Assembly (NCBI RefSeq): GCF_002217755.1
Contig: NZ_BCFL01000019.1
Coordinates: 1-64,000, forward strand
From: Streptomyces hyaluromycini
GTDB taxonomy: Bacteria > Actinomycetota > Actinomycetes > Streptomycetales > Streptomycetaceae
Direction: 5' to 3'
Length of the DNA: 64,000 nucleotides
A program made the position numbers and the translations under genes. Below the pieces are notes generated by a model. That model made no database searches. It was given only the letters and a program-made list of their open reading frames with translations, and was not told the DNA's origin. Shown piece after piece: positions 49,982 through 58,303 of this stretch. Position 1 is the first letter of the stretch. Every line of letters begins with the position of its first letter.

Positions 49982-50899
49982 ATGAAGAGCAAGTCGCAGT
50001 TGGGACGGTTCCTGCGGACGCGTCGGGCGCAACTGCAGCCGTCGGACGTCGGGTTGCCGGAGTTCGACGAGCGGCGGCGGGTGCCGGGCCTGCGCCGGGA
50101 CGAGCTCGCCCGGCTGGCGGGGGTGAGCGAGTCGTATTACACGCGGCTGGAACAGGGGCTGTCACGGGGCGCGTCGGCGGAGGTACTGGATGCGCTCGCC
50201 AGGGCACTTCGCCTGGACGAGACCGAACACCGTCACCTGTACGACCTCACTGGTTCCGGGCGCGGAGGCGGCGGAGACCGAACCCGCAAGCCGCCGGCAC
50301 CCGAGCGCATCACCGAGACGACCCGGCAGCTGATCGACGCCTTCGGGGACACTCCGGTCGTCGTGCTCGGCCGCCGCAGCGACGTACTGGCCTGGAACCG
50401 CACCGGGCATGCGCTCTTCGCCGGGCACCTCGATCCGGGAAGTCCGCAGGACCCGGCCCGGCGTCCGAACACCGCACGGCTGGTCTTCCGGGACGCCCAT
50501 ACCCGCGAGCTGTACGAGGACTGGCCGAAGAAGGCCCGAGACGCGGTGGGCAGACTGCGGCTGGCCGTCGGCCGGTACCCCGACGATCCGCTGCTGGCCG
50601 CGTTGATCGGTGAACTGGTGATGCACAGCGCGGAGTTCACCGACCTGTGGTCCGAACACCCGGTCCGCGCCTGGGACACCGCGGCCTACCGGATGCGGCA
50701 TCCGCTCGTCGGGCCGATGGACGTCACCCAGCAGGCCGTACCGGTCCCGAACGGGCAGGGACAACGACTGGTCGCGGTCACCGCCGTGGCGGGTTCCGCC
50801 GCGCAGGCCGCGCTGACCCTGCTCGCCCAGGCCACTGCCCCGGGCGGGCGCACTCTTCCGGCGGCCGACAACCCGTCCGCCGTTTCCGAACACCTGTGA
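49982..50899 (+). CDS. XRE-family regulator with MmyB-like ligand domain
   Basis: The 305-residue regulator has a helix-turn-helix (LRRDELARLAGVSESYYTRLEQG, about residues 37-60) and a MmyB-like sensor domain (VVVLGRRSDVLAWNRTGHALF), a PAS-like fold known to bind fatty-acid-like ligands. Its stop overlaps a possible GTG of the ohr frame, so the two genes are probably co-transcribed. Confidence 0.88.
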   Translation: MKSKSQLGRFLRTRRAQLQPSDVGLPEFDERRRVPGLRRDELARLAGVSESYYTRLEQGLSRGASAEVLDALARALRLDETEHRHLYDLTGSGRGGGGDRTRKPPAPERITETTRQLIDAFGDTPVVVLGRRSDVLAWNRTGHALFAGHLDPGSPQDPARRPNTARLVFRDAHTRELYEDWPKKARDAVGRLRLAVGRYPDDPLLAALIGELVMHSAEFTDLWSEHPVRAWDTAAYRMRHPLVGPMDVTQQAVPVPNGQGQRLVAVTAVAGSAAQAALTLLAQATAPGGRTLPAADNPSAVSEHL

Positions 50900-50910
50900 A
50901 TGGAGACACC

Positions 50911-51333
50911 TTGTCCACGCTGTACACCACCGAAGCGCTCTCGACCGGCGACGGCCGCAACGGAGAGGTCCGCACCTCTGACGGGGTGCTCGACGAACTC
51001 CTCGCGGTCCCGAAGGAGATGGGCGGCCCCGGCGGCGACAGGACCAACCCCGAGCAGCTCTTCGCCGCCGGCTACGCCGCCTGCTTCCACAACGGGCTGC
51101 GCGTGACAGCAGGGCAGCAGAAGGTGAAGCTGAGCGAGTCGACCGTCAGGTCCACGGTGAGCCTGATCGCCCTGGACAACGGGGGCTTCTCGCTGGAGGT
51201 CGCACTGGCGGCGCACCTGCCCGGCCTGGAACAGGCCACCGCCGACCAGCTCGTGGAGACCACCCACCAGGTGTGCCCGTACTCCAACGCCACCCGAGGA
51301 AACATCTCGGTCACCCTCGAAGCGACGGTCTGA
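50911..51333 (+). CDS. ohr: Organic hydroperoxide resistance protein (Ohr/OsmC family)
   Basis: The 140-residue thiol peroxidase has both catalytic cysteines, in YAACFHNGL and HQVCPYSNA, and the Arg-bearing loop GGDRTNPEQLFAAGYAAC. Ohr reduces organic and fatty-acid hydroperoxides. TTG at 50911 is chosen because GGAG lies 6 nt upstream and STLYTTEALSTGDGR is the usual N-terminus. A GTG at 50896 has no site. Its partner regulator is MmyB-like, not the usual MarR-type OhrR. Confidence 0.92.
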   Translation: MSTLYTTEALSTGDGRNGEVRTSDGVLDELLAVPKEMGGPGGDRTNPEQLFAAGYAACFHNGLRVTAGQQKVKLSESTVRSTVSLIALDNGGFSLEVALAAHLPGLEQATADQLVETTHQVCPYSNATRGNISVTLEATV

Positions 51334-51375
51334 GCGCAGGTGGCCAGGCCGGGGAAAGGTTGCCAGGGGGACTGA

Positions 51376-51813
51376 TCAGGAAGGGGGCGCCGGGGTCGGT
51401 TCGGACTCCGGGTCGGGCCTGCGGTTCTGGCGGCTGAGCTGAACGGCGTGCAGCAGGGTGCCGACGGCGGCGAGACCGCTGAGCAGGGTGCCGATGGAGG
51501 CGACCACGTCATTGCCGCCGCCTCCGTCCCCGCCGCCGGGACTCACGGAGATCACGGTCTGCGTGACGACGGGGAGGGGGCCGGCCGGAGCGGTCGGCTC
51601 GTCGGTCGGCTCCTCCGACGGTTCGCCCGGGGCCGAGGCCGTGACGCTCTGCTGCGGCTGGGTGGTGTACCAGCTGGTCGACGGCGCCGAGCCGCCCTGC
51701 TCCCCACCGGACCCGGAGTCCGACGCCGCCGCGACGAGAAGCACCACGGCGAGGACCAGAAACGCGAACCCGGCCCCGGCCCACAGCCCGATCTTCCGAC
51801 GCGAGTTCTTCAC
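51376..51813 (-). CDS. Hypothetical membrane protein with Ser/Pro linker
   Basis: The 145-residue protein has one helix at about residues 9-29, a Gly/Ser/Thr/Pro-rich middle, a weak second hydrophobic segment (VASIGTLLSGLAAVGTLLHAV), and a Pro-rich end. GTG at 51813 is chosen because GGGGGAG lies 6 nt upstream. The ATG at 51828 overlaps that site. No family is recognised. Confidence 0.65.
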   Translation of the reverse strand: MKNSRRKIGLWAGAGFAFLVLAVVLLVAAASDSGSGGEQGGSAPSTSWYTTQPQQSVTASAPGEPSEEPTDEPTAPAGPLPVVTQTVISVSPGGGDGGGGNDVVASIGTLLSGLAAVGTLLHAVQLSRQNRRPDPESEPTPAPPS

Positions 51814-51964
51814 CAGAATCTCCCCCATGCCCCAAGGGTGGGCGGCCGGGTGAGCACGGGCAAGGAGGGATCAAGGCGGATCGGGGGGAGGGGTGGCCGC
51901 CACGAACGGGTGAAGCGGGTGAAAGTTGACTCGGTCGGTTTTATGGGGTGGCTATGGTGGAGCC

Positions 51965-52255
51965 ATGACTGACACGACCACGATCCAGGTCTCCCGGCAG
52001 GCCCGAGATCACCTCGCGCAGATCGCCAAGGAAAGGGGGCTGACTCTGGGACAGCTCGTAGACGAACTTGCAGCCCAGCAGCCCACGGCTGAGCAGATCG
52101 CCGAGCGACTCGCCGCCGACCGCCAGGTTGTGCGGGACGTGATCGGGCTCGATATCAGCGATGACGAGTTCGATCAGGCTCCTGATGTGCTGGGCAACAT
52201 CCGTCGGATCGCCGCGGAAAAGGCGCGCGTGGCAAGGGGGGCCACAGCAGCGTGA
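51965..52255 (+). CDS. Antitoxin-like protein (ribbon-helix-helix type)
   Basis: The 96-residue protein begins TTTIQVSRQARDHLAQIAKERGLTLGQLVDELA, a strand-helix-helix pattern typical of RHH antitoxins, then a charged C-terminal part. Upstream, TTGACT (about 51927) and GGCTAT are 18 bp apart, a plausible promoter, with a short leader. The next gene overlaps by 4 bp, as in type II toxin-antitoxin operons. It probably binds its own promoter and neutralises the downstream protein. Confidence 0.75.
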   Translation: MTDTTTIQVSRQARDHLAQIAKERGLTLGQLVDELAAQQPTAEQIAERLAADRQVVRDVIGLDISDDEFDQAPDVLGNIRRIAAEKARVARGATAA

Positions 52256-52650
52256 TCATCCTCGACACCAGCGCGACCCGCGCATTGGCGGCCGGCCACA
52301 AGACGCTGAACCTCCTGGCTGCGAACATGGCGCGCACCCCTGGCGATCTCCTGCGTATTCCTGCGGTCTGCCTTATGCAGGCTGAGTCGGAGGACGAGGG
52401 CGTCGCACGCCGCGTCCTCGCGTTCTCGTCCGTCGTGGTCGACGAGCTGAACACGGTCGCAGCAGTCACCGTCGGCACCCTGATCCGAGACGGATACGGC
52501 GGGGCTGACACCTGTCACGCGCTGTATGCGGCGCTGCCGCGTCCCGACTTCAACGGGATGTCGATCCTCCTGACGGACCGCGAAGATCGCTACCCGCCGG
52601 GAGTGGTGGCCGTCGATATCGACTCCCCGGGAATGCTCGGCTTCTACTGA
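52252..52650 (+). CDS. PIN-like putative toxin
   Basis: The 132-residue protein has acidic residues spaced like a PIN ribonuclease: Asp in IILDTSA near residue 4, Glu in MQAESED near 45, Asp in GGADTCHALYA near 85, and Asp in LLTDREDRY near 110. GTG start overlapping the antitoxin stop (GTGA). The PIN call is from motif spacing and is moderate. The gene order supports a toxin role by RNA cleavage. Confidence 0.7.
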   Translation: MIILDTSATRALAAGHKTLNLLAANMARTPGDLLRIPAVCLMQAESEDEGVARRVLAFSSVVVDELNTVAAVTVGTLIRDGYGGADTCHALYAALPRPDFNGMSILLTDREDRYPPGVVAVDIDSPGMLGFY

Positions 52651-52665
52651 GCCCCGGACGCGATC

Positions 52666-52941
52666 TCATCCGTCGCGCTCCATCAGGCGCCCGCCCCGGC
52701 TGACCGCGATGCGGATCACGTCCTCCAGGGACTCGGTCGCCCTGGTCAGCGCGGATCGTACGGCGTACTCGCCCGCCCTGTCGTCCGCCAGTACGGCCCT
52801 GGCCCCGCCGAGAACGTCCTTGCCCGAGGCGAGTTGAGCCACCTCGACGCTGTCCGCGAGGAGGGAGAGACTGCTCCGGTCGTCGTCGGTGCTGAGGTAG
52901 CAGGGGCGGCCGTCGAGGTTGGTCCAGGGGAGGAGGCGCAT
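52666..52941 (-). CDS. Hypothetical protein associated with XRE/DUF397 modules
   Basis: The 91-residue protein begins MRLLPWTNLDGRPCYLSTDD and has a helix-rich C-terminal half. AAAGGA lies before the ATG. It is divergent from the XRE regulator. I remember similar proteins beside such regulators in Streptomyces, but the function is unknown. The frame extending to 53679 is a shadow. Confidence 0.7.
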   Translation of the reverse strand: MRLLPWTNLDGRPCYLSTDDDRSSLSLLADSVEVAQLASGKDVLGGARAVLADDRAGEYAVRSALTRATESLEDVIRIAVSRGGRLMERDG

Positions 52942-53058
52942 GCCGGGGTCCTTTGGAGTGGGGTGATCACTGTTCGTGTCCCGATCGTCACAGCTGGCCC
53001 ATACGCTGCGGAAGGGGGTCGGCGTTGACGGCGGCTCCCGGCAACGGGGAGGGGTGAC

Positions 53059-53883
53059 GTGGGCGAACAGGCAGACACGGTGCCGGTTTCCGGGCGGGCC
53101 GTGCTGGGACAGACCCTGAGGGTGCTGCGGGACAAGGCCGGGAAGTCGCTGGGGCAGCTGGCCGCCGAGACGGGGTACGACAAGAGCTACCTGAGTCGGC
53201 TGGAGTCCGGGGAACGGTTGTCCAAGGTGACCGTCATGGAGGACCTGGACGGGTACTACGGCACGGGCGACCTGCTGGTCAGCCACTGGAAGGTGGCGCG
53301 GCTGGACGCGTTCAAGGACCAGTACAAGGAGTTCATGGCGCTGGAGGCGACGGCGCGGGTCATGTGGAAGTTCTCGCCGGGCATTCCCGGACTTCTGCAG
53401 ACCGAGGACTTCGCTCGTGACGTGTTGTCCGGGGCGCTGGCAACGGCAGCCGGAGACGAGTCGGTCGAGGAACAGGTGGCGGCCCGACTGGGCAGGCAGT
53501 ACCTCCTGAGGCAGAAGCCGCAGCCCGAAGTCCGGGTCATCGTGGACGAGTTCGCGTTCCGGCGCCCCGCCGCCCAGGGCGAGACCTGGCAGGACCAACT
53601 GCGTCATCTTGAGGCCGCCGCGCTGTGGCCCAACGTGACGCTCCAGGTACTCCCCTTCTCTGCGGGGGCGCATCACCATATGAGCGGGTCGCTGACGCTG
53701 CTCTGGCAGCGGGACGGAAGCGCTGTCGCCTACACGGAAGGCAACAGCAAGGGTTGGTTGTTCGAAGATCCGGACGAGATCCTGCGGGAGCGACTGTCCT
53801 ACGATCGGCTTCGCGACCTGGCACTGTCCCCGCGGGACTCACTCGCGTTCATGAGGGACCTACTGGAGGAGCACGGATCATGA
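53059..53883 (+). CDS. XRE-family regulator with DUF5753 domain
   Basis: The 274-residue regulator has an N-terminal helix-turn-helix (SLGQLAAETGYDKSYLSRLESG, about residues 31-52) and a DUF5753 domain with GIPGLLQTEDFARDV and VTLQVLPFSAGAH. GTG start with GGGGAGGGG upstream. It overlaps a DUF397 gene by 4 bp. It is the same class as the 15911 regulator but only moderately similar by eye. Confidence 0.9.
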   Translation: MGEQADTVPVSGRAVLGQTLRVLRDKAGKSLGQLAAETGYDKSYLSRLESGERLSKVTVMEDLDGYYGTGDLLVSHWKVARLDAFKDQYKEFMALEATARVMWKFSPGIPGLLQTEDFARDVLSGALATAAGDESVEEQVAARLGRQYLLRQKPQPEVRVIVDEFAFRRPAAQGETWQDQLRHLEAAALWPNVTLQVLPFSAGAHHHMSGSLTLLWQRDGSAVAYTEGNSKGWLFEDPDEILRERLSYDRLRDLALSPRDSLAFMRDLLEEHGS

Positions 53884-54101
53884 CCCGCACCCCCGACCTC
53901 GGTAACTCCGTGTGGCGCAAGTCGAGCTACAGCGACGGGGGAGACAACAACTGCGTCGAGGTCGCCGACGGCCACCCCGGCATAGTCCCGGTCCGGGACA
54001 GCAAGCTCCCGGCCGTCCGCCCTCTCGTCTTCTCGGCCGTGTCCTGGTCCGTGTTCGTGGACGGGGTCAAGGGGGAGGCGCATCGGCGCACATTCGGGTG
54101 A
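53880..54101 (+). CDS. DUF397 protein
   Basis: The 73-residue protein begins with a single DUF397 domain: VWRKSSYSDGGDNNCVEVAD, then VPVRDSKLP. It ends WSVFVDGVKGEAHRRTFG, where the usual AFxxGVKxGEF end has diverged. The start overlaps the regulator stop (ATGA). It probably antagonises or modulates the partner XRE regulator. Confidence 0.88.
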   Translation: MTRTPDLGNSVWRKSSYSDGGDNNCVEVADGHPGIVPVRDSKLPAVRPLVFSAVSWSVFVDGVKGEAHRRTFG

Positions 54102-54237
54102 CATATGTCCTGAGCCCTGATGTCCGAGGCGTTGCCGCCCACACGCTGGATCCCGTGACCACGACACGAACGACTGATCCACGGAGCGCGGGGCGGCTAT
54201 GGTCGTAGACCTGAAGCGCCGAAGGAGGGCATCGGTC

Positions 54238-54588
54238 ATGACCGCTTACGCCACGGAGAACGACCAGGTCATCCCGCCGATGCCGGAGCGGACGCCGGAT
54301 GCTCTGCGGGCAGCCATCGCCAAGCACACTCCGGAGCTTCTCCTTGACTTCGAAGAGCATTGGAAGTGGGCGATCGGCGACGCCTACGACCTCGGCCCTG
54401 TGCCTGCGTTCATGGCCCGGTGGTGGGGCGCGTACGCCATCGCCCGTGACCCCAAGCTGGACGCGCACGTGCGCGATCTCGAACATCGAGCCGCGTACGA
54501 GTGCACCGACAGCGCCGAAGCCAAGGCACTCCTTGAAGAGGCAGCGAAGATTCATTACCGGGTCCGAGAACTGGGGCCCGGCGAGTGA
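54238..54588 (+). CDS. DUF6247-like putative antitoxin
   Basis: The 116-residue protein contains RTPDALRAAIAKHTPELLLDFEEHW and PVPAFMARWWGAYAIARDP, which I recognise as the DUF6247 pattern common in Streptomyces beside RelE-like genes. AAGGAGG precedes the ATG at 54238. The downstream gene overlaps by 4 bp, supporting a two-gene toxin-antitoxin-like unit. Confidence 0.7.
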   Translation: MTAYATENDQVIPPMPERTPDALRAAIAKHTPELLLDFEEHWKWAIGDAYDLGPVPAFMARWWGAYAIARDPKLDAHVRDLEHRAAYECTDSAEAKALLEEAAKIHYRVRELGPGE

Positions 54589-54947
54589 CTGATGGTTTCA
54601 TGGGGCCGCCGTGGCAGATGGACTGGCGGAACGACGCCCTAGCCGGTTTCGAGGCACTGCCCGACGACGTTCGCGAGGTCGTCCTGGCTGTGCGCGGTGA
54701 ACTGGTCACCGCGAAGGACCCGTATTTTCGAGGTATCGACGCCGATGCCGGGCTTCCCGACGGCATGAGGGTCAGACCGGACCGGTCCACTGATCCGAGG
54801 GGCCGCCATATGTGTTTCTTCGATGACGGGTACGGCTGGCTGAAGTACACCTTCGTCCGTCGGACCGAAGATCCACAGATCGTGGTGGAAGAGATCTTCT
54901 GGCAGGAAGGCGAACCACTTACGGGACTTCCGGCAGAGCCTGATTGA
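54585..54947 (+). CDS. RelE-like putative toxin
   Basis: The 120-residue protein has a core like RelE/ParE mRNA interferases: helix DALAGFEALPDDVREVVLAVRGEL, then strands with GRHMCFFDD, WLKYTFVRR and IVVEEIFW. GTG at 54585 overlaps the previous stop. An ATG at 54600 is an alternative. The classic RelE Arg/Lys catalytic residues are not obvious, so activity is uncertain. Confidence 0.6.
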   Translation: MTDGFMGPPWQMDWRNDALAGFEALPDDVREVVLAVRGELVTAKDPYFRGIDADAGLPDGMRVRPDRSTDPRGRHMCFFDDGYGWLKYTFVRRTEDPQIVVEEIFWQEGEPLTGLPAEPD

Positions 54948-54973
54948 AGCAGCGCTTCCGTCAGAGAGAGTGG

Positions 54974-55176
54974 AGTTGGTTCAGGCCTCGCGTGTAGATT
55001 AGCCACGAGACGTGCTCCACCAGCTCGAACGGCATATCGAACTGGAATGGATACAGAACCAACAGAGCCCCTCAGCCGCGGTGGGGTGAGCGAGACCGCC
55101 ACGCTAACGGCGAGGGGCTCTGATGTGTCTTCACGCCGCTCAACTTGCTATTTCACTCCTGGGGCACAGAGTGAAA
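54974..55176. other. Structured non-coding stretch with nested inverted repeats
   Basis: The 54948-55294 gap has no supportable gene. GTTGGTTC (54974-54981) pairs with GAACCAAC (55056-55063). Directly adjacent, AGAGCCCCTC (55064-55073) pairs with GAGGGGCTCT (55112-55121), and GCGGT/ACCGC can pair inside. TTTCACTC (55151-55158) pairs with GAGTGAAA (55169-55176). Base composition is less G/C-rich than the neighbours. It may be a structured RNA, a complex terminator, or mobile-element remains. Confidence 0.5.
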
Positions 55177-55294
55177 GGGGCTTGCTGGGGGCGCCTTAGT
55201 GTCGGATTCTCTCTTCGTCGGCGTGCTGGCCGTCTGGGCATGTCAGGCGAGGGCTTACGGATGAATGCTTTCGCCTGTAGCACCAGCATGCTGA

Positions 55295-55765
55295 TCAGTC
55301 GTGGGTTCCCGTCCACTTATCCACGATAATTGACCCCGATTGGAGCAGGCCGGCGTCTTCCGCCCATAGGAAGTTCGCATTCTGGTTCTGTATCCTGGAG
55401 TTATCTGCCGTCCAGAACTGTCCGGAACGGTCACCTCCACACGGGCTCAGCCAGACTGAGTTCCCGCCGGGGTTGTCTGCGGTTGTGAGGCAGTCGCCCG
55501 TGAAGTTGCTTACCAGCCGCCGCATCGTGTGACCTTGCCAGCTGTTTGACTCGGTACCCCAATGCCACAAAGTCGACGATCCACCGGAACATGAACCGTG
55601 AAAGGGTGTGGAACTGGTGACCTTCAGGCAGTCATTGTAGAAGTCTTCGACGTATGTCCAGTTAGTCGCTGCCGAGGCAGTGGACAGGGCTCCTGCGATG
55701 GTGAGCGCGAACGCGGCGAGCCCGGTGGGAACACCGACGCGCAAAGCGGATCTCCAGGATGTCAT
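55295..55765 (-). CDS. Secreted ricin-B-lectin-like protein
   Basis: The 156-residue exported protein has a signal peptide ending near STASA. One beta-trefoil-like domain contains aromatic and Cys pairs (NDCLKVTSS, GDCLTTADN, GQFWTADNSRI), resembling ricin-type lectin repeats that bind sugars. Codon use is less G/C-rich than in neighbouring genes, suggesting acquisition. No catalytic domain is present. The family call is moderate. Confidence 0.65.
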   Translation of the reverse strand: MTSWRSALRVGVPTGLAAFALTIAGALSTASAATNWTYVEDFYNDCLKVTSSTPFHGSCSGGSSTLWHWGTESNSWQGHTMRRLVSNFTGDCLTTADNPGGNSVWLSPCGGDRSGQFWTADNSRIQNQNANFLWAEDAGLLQSGSIIVDKWTGTHD

Positions 55766-55798
55766 GAACGCGATGATTCCGTGTGGTACCTGTGTTGG

Positions 55799-55990
55799 TC
55801 AATGCTGTTCAACTTGTTCCGTGTTGAACATGTGGTGAATCTTGGTCTGCTCTGGAAGGCCTGATGTGTCGCGTTGGAAGGTCGGTTCTGGCACCAGCGT
55901 CTTTAGATCTCGGGCGAGGTCGCAGCAGTCGCATGAGATGGCACTGAACGCGACTGTTCTGCGGGGCTGATGCCCGCTACTGGTCGCCAT
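55799..55990 (-). CDS. Possible small Cys-cluster peptide
   Basis: This 63-residue ORF begins MATSSGHQPRRTVAF and has a SCDCCD cluster near residue 20. There is no close ribosome-binding site, and codon bias is weak. It lies between the lectin-like gene and the histidine kinase gene. It may be a shadow; listed because of the cysteine cluster. Confidence 0.25.
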   Translation of the reverse strand: MATSSGHQPRRTVAFSAISCDCCDLARDLKTLVPEPTFQRDTSGLPEQTKIHHMFNTEQVEQH

Positions 55991-56021
55991 CGTGCGAATA
56001 GCCTCGCCTTGAGGAAACGAC

Positions 56022-57470
56022 TCACGCCGCCTCCGGCGGTGCCGTAGGTGCCCCCGGCAGTCGTACCGTCGCCATCGTTCCGCCGCCGTTCGCGCGGGCC
56101 AGGGTGACATCGCCGCCCGCCTGCTGGACCGTGCGGGCCACGATGGACAGGCCCAGGCCCGAGCCGGGGAGAGCCCTCGCGCTCGGGGAGCGCCAGAAGC
56201 GGTCGAAGACGTGGGGGAGTTCGTCCTCGGGGATGCCGGGGCCGTGGTCGCGGACGGTGAGGATGCCGCGTTCGAGGGTGACCTCGATCTTGCCGCCCTC
56301 CGGGCTGAACTTCACCGCGTTGTCGAGGATGTTGACTATCGCCCGCTCCAGGGCGGAGGGCTCCGCCCGGACGAACCACGGCTGGACGTCCGCCGTGATC
56401 GTCAGCTCCGGGCCGCGCAGGCGGGCGCGGCGCAGGGCCGCCTCGACCGTGTCCTGAAGGGCCACGATCTGCACGCGCTCACCGCGCTGCCCCTCCGAGC
56501 GGGACAGCTCCTGAAGATCGCCGATCAGCGACGCCAACTCCGTCATCTGCGCCTTCACCGAGGCGAGCAGCGCCTTGCGGTCCGCCGGGGGGATCGGGCG
56601 GCCCGTCTCCTCACTCCGGGTGAGGAGTTCGATGTTCGTGCGGAGCGAGGTGAGGGGGGTGCGGAGTTCGTGGCCGGCGTCCGCGATGAGCTGTTGTTGC
56701 AGTTCCCGGGAGTTCGCCAGCGAGCTGGTCATGCTGTTGAAGGAGCGGGACAGCCGGGCGATCTCGTCGTCCGACTCCTCCTCCACCGGGATGCGGACGC
56801 TCAGGTCCTCGGTACGGGCTACGTGCTCGACGGCCTCGGTGAGTTTGTCGACGGGGCGGAGACCGGCTCGGGCTACGGCGAGACCGGCGGCGCCGGCGCC
56901 GAGGACTCCTACGCCGGAGACGAGGAGAAGGAGCAGGGCGAGGTCGTTCAGCGTGTTCTGGGTGCCTTTGAGGGGCACGGCGACCATGAACCCGACACTG
57001 GGACCGAGCGCACCAGTGGTGTTGTTGCGGGTGGTGCCCAGCGGATGGATCATCACGCGAACGGCGTTGCCGTCACTGTCGGTACCGTCGCGGAAGAAGA
57101 GCTTCTCGGTGTTCCCGCTCTTGATCGTGTCCTTGTCGCCCTGGGTGACCTTGATGGAGCCGGAGGAGTCGTCCGAGACGCAGATCTTCCCGGTATCCGT
57201 GACGACCTGGGAGTAGTTGTTCCGGAAGGCGGAGTTGCCCTGCGGTGTCGTGGTGCAGTTGTTGAGGGCGATCTGGGCGAGACCGTACTGCTGGGGCCCC
57301 TTCAAGCCTCGCTGCAGGTCCTGTTCCAGCTGGTCGTACAACTTCCCCTGCACAATGAACCAGCAAGTCACCGAAACCGCCGCCACCGCGAACGCCACCG
57401 CCGCCGCGACCAGCATCGACAGGCGGGACCGGAGCGGGAGGTTGCGGAAGCGGCGGGCGAGCCTGTTCAC
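56022..57470 (-). CDS. Sensor histidine kinase, MprB-like
   Basis: The 482-residue kinase has a first helix (about 18-40), an external sensor loop of about 120 residues with two cysteines, and a second helix (about 175-200). A HAMP domain follows, then an H box (DAGHELRTPLTS), N box (NILDNAVKFSP) and G boxes (DHGPGIPEDE, GSGLGLSI). The start overlaps its response regulator gene by 4 bp. The arrangement beside an HtrA protease resembles mprAB-pepD of mycobacteria, which senses envelope stress. Confidence 0.92.
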   Translation of the reverse strand: MNRLARRFRNLPLRSRLSMLVAAAVAFAVAAVSVTCWFIVQGKLYDQLEQDLQRGLKGPQQYGLAQIALNNCTTTPQGNSAFRNNYSQVVTDTGKICVSDDSSGSIKVTQGDKDTIKSGNTEKLFFRDGTDSDGNAVRVMIHPLGTTRNNTTGALGPSVGFMVAVPLKGTQNTLNDLALLLLLVSGVGVLGAGAAGLAVARAGLRPVDKLTEAVEHVARTEDLSVRIPVEEESDDEIARLSRSFNSMTSSLANSRELQQQLIADAGHELRTPLTSLRTNIELLTRSEETGRPIPPADRKALLASVKAQMTELASLIGDLQELSRSEGQRGERVQIVALQDTVEAALRRARLRGPELTITADVQPWFVRAEPSALERAIVNILDNAVKFSPEGGKIEVTLERGILTVRDHGPGIPEDELPHVFDRFWRSPSARALPGSGLGLSIVARTVQQAGGDVTLARANGGGTMATVRLPGAPTAPPEAA

Positions 57471-58201
57471 TCGGCGCCGCCCTGGCGCAGGACGTACCCG
57501 ACGCCGCGCACGGTGTGGACGAGGCGCGGCTCGCCGCCGGCCTCGGTCTTGCGGCGGAGGTACATGACGTAGACGTCCAACGAGTTCGACGACGGTTCGA
57601 AGTCGAAGCCCCAGACGGCCTTCAGGATCTGCTCGCGGGTGAGGACCTGGCGCGGGTGCGCCATGAACATCTCCAGGAGCGTGAACTCCGTGCGGGTCAG
57701 CTCGACCTGGCGGCCGGACCGGGTGACCTCACGGGTCGCCAGGTCCATGCGCAGGTCGCCGAAGGTGAGCGCCTCGTCCTCCTGGACGCCGTCGGCGAGC
57801 GTGGCCGCGTAGGAGCTGCGGCGGAGGAGGGCTCGGATGCGGGCGAAGAGTTCGTCGAGTTCGAACGGCTTGACCAGGTAGTCGTCGGCCCCGGCGTCGA
57901 GCCCGGTGACGCGGTCGCCGACCGTGTCGCGGGCCGTCAGCATCAGGATCGGGGTGGTGTCGCCGGCCCCGCGGATGCGACGGGCGGCCGTCATGCCGTC
58001 CATGCGGGGCATCTGGATGTCGAGGACGATCAGGTCCGGCTTGTAGGCGGTCGCCTTCTCCAGCGCGTCCGCGCCGTCGACCGCGACCTCGGTCTCGTAC
58101 CCCTCGAAGGCCAGGCTGCGCTGGAGGGCTTCGCGTACGGCCGGCTCGTCGTCGACGATCAGGATGCGCTGGGGTTCACGGTCGCCATCGGCGGGGCTCA
58201 T
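57467..58201 (-). CDS. Response regulator, OmpR/MprA-like
   Basis: The 244-residue regulator has a receiver domain (IVDDEPAV, phospho-Asp in IVLDIQMPR, YLVKPF) and a winged-helix output (NSLDVYVMYLRRKTEAGGEPRLVHTVRGVGY). It partners the downstream kinase. CTCAG motifs at 58214 and 58247 lie just upstream, exactly 33 bp (three 11-bp turns) apart, and may be autoregulatory sites. It probably controls the htrA-like gene upstream. Confidence 0.93.
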   Translation of the reverse strand: MSPADGDREPQRILIVDDEPAVREALQRSLAFEGYETEVAVDGADALEKATAYKPDLIVLDIQMPRMDGMTAARRIRGAGDTTPILMLTARDTVGDRVTGLDAGADDYLVKPFELDELFARIRALLRRSSYAATLADGVQEDEALTFGDLRMDLATREVTRSGRQVELTRTEFTLLEMFMAHPRQVLTREQILKAVWGFDFEPSSNSLDVYVMYLRRKTEAGGEPRLVHTVRGVGYVLRQGGAE

Positions 58202-58303
58202 CGCTCGCGGTTCCTCAGGGTGCGGTGGTTCGTGGTCGGGACGCCTCTCAGCCTCGCATGTTTCCGGGCTGTCGGGTATGCACGCTGGTGGGGCGGAACG
58301 CCC

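Noticed and set aside
55123..55329. 68-residue rightward frame after the structured region
   Set aside because: No ribosome-binding site, no recognisable motif and weak coding bias; it overlaps inverted repeats and runs into the antisense of the lectin-like gene.
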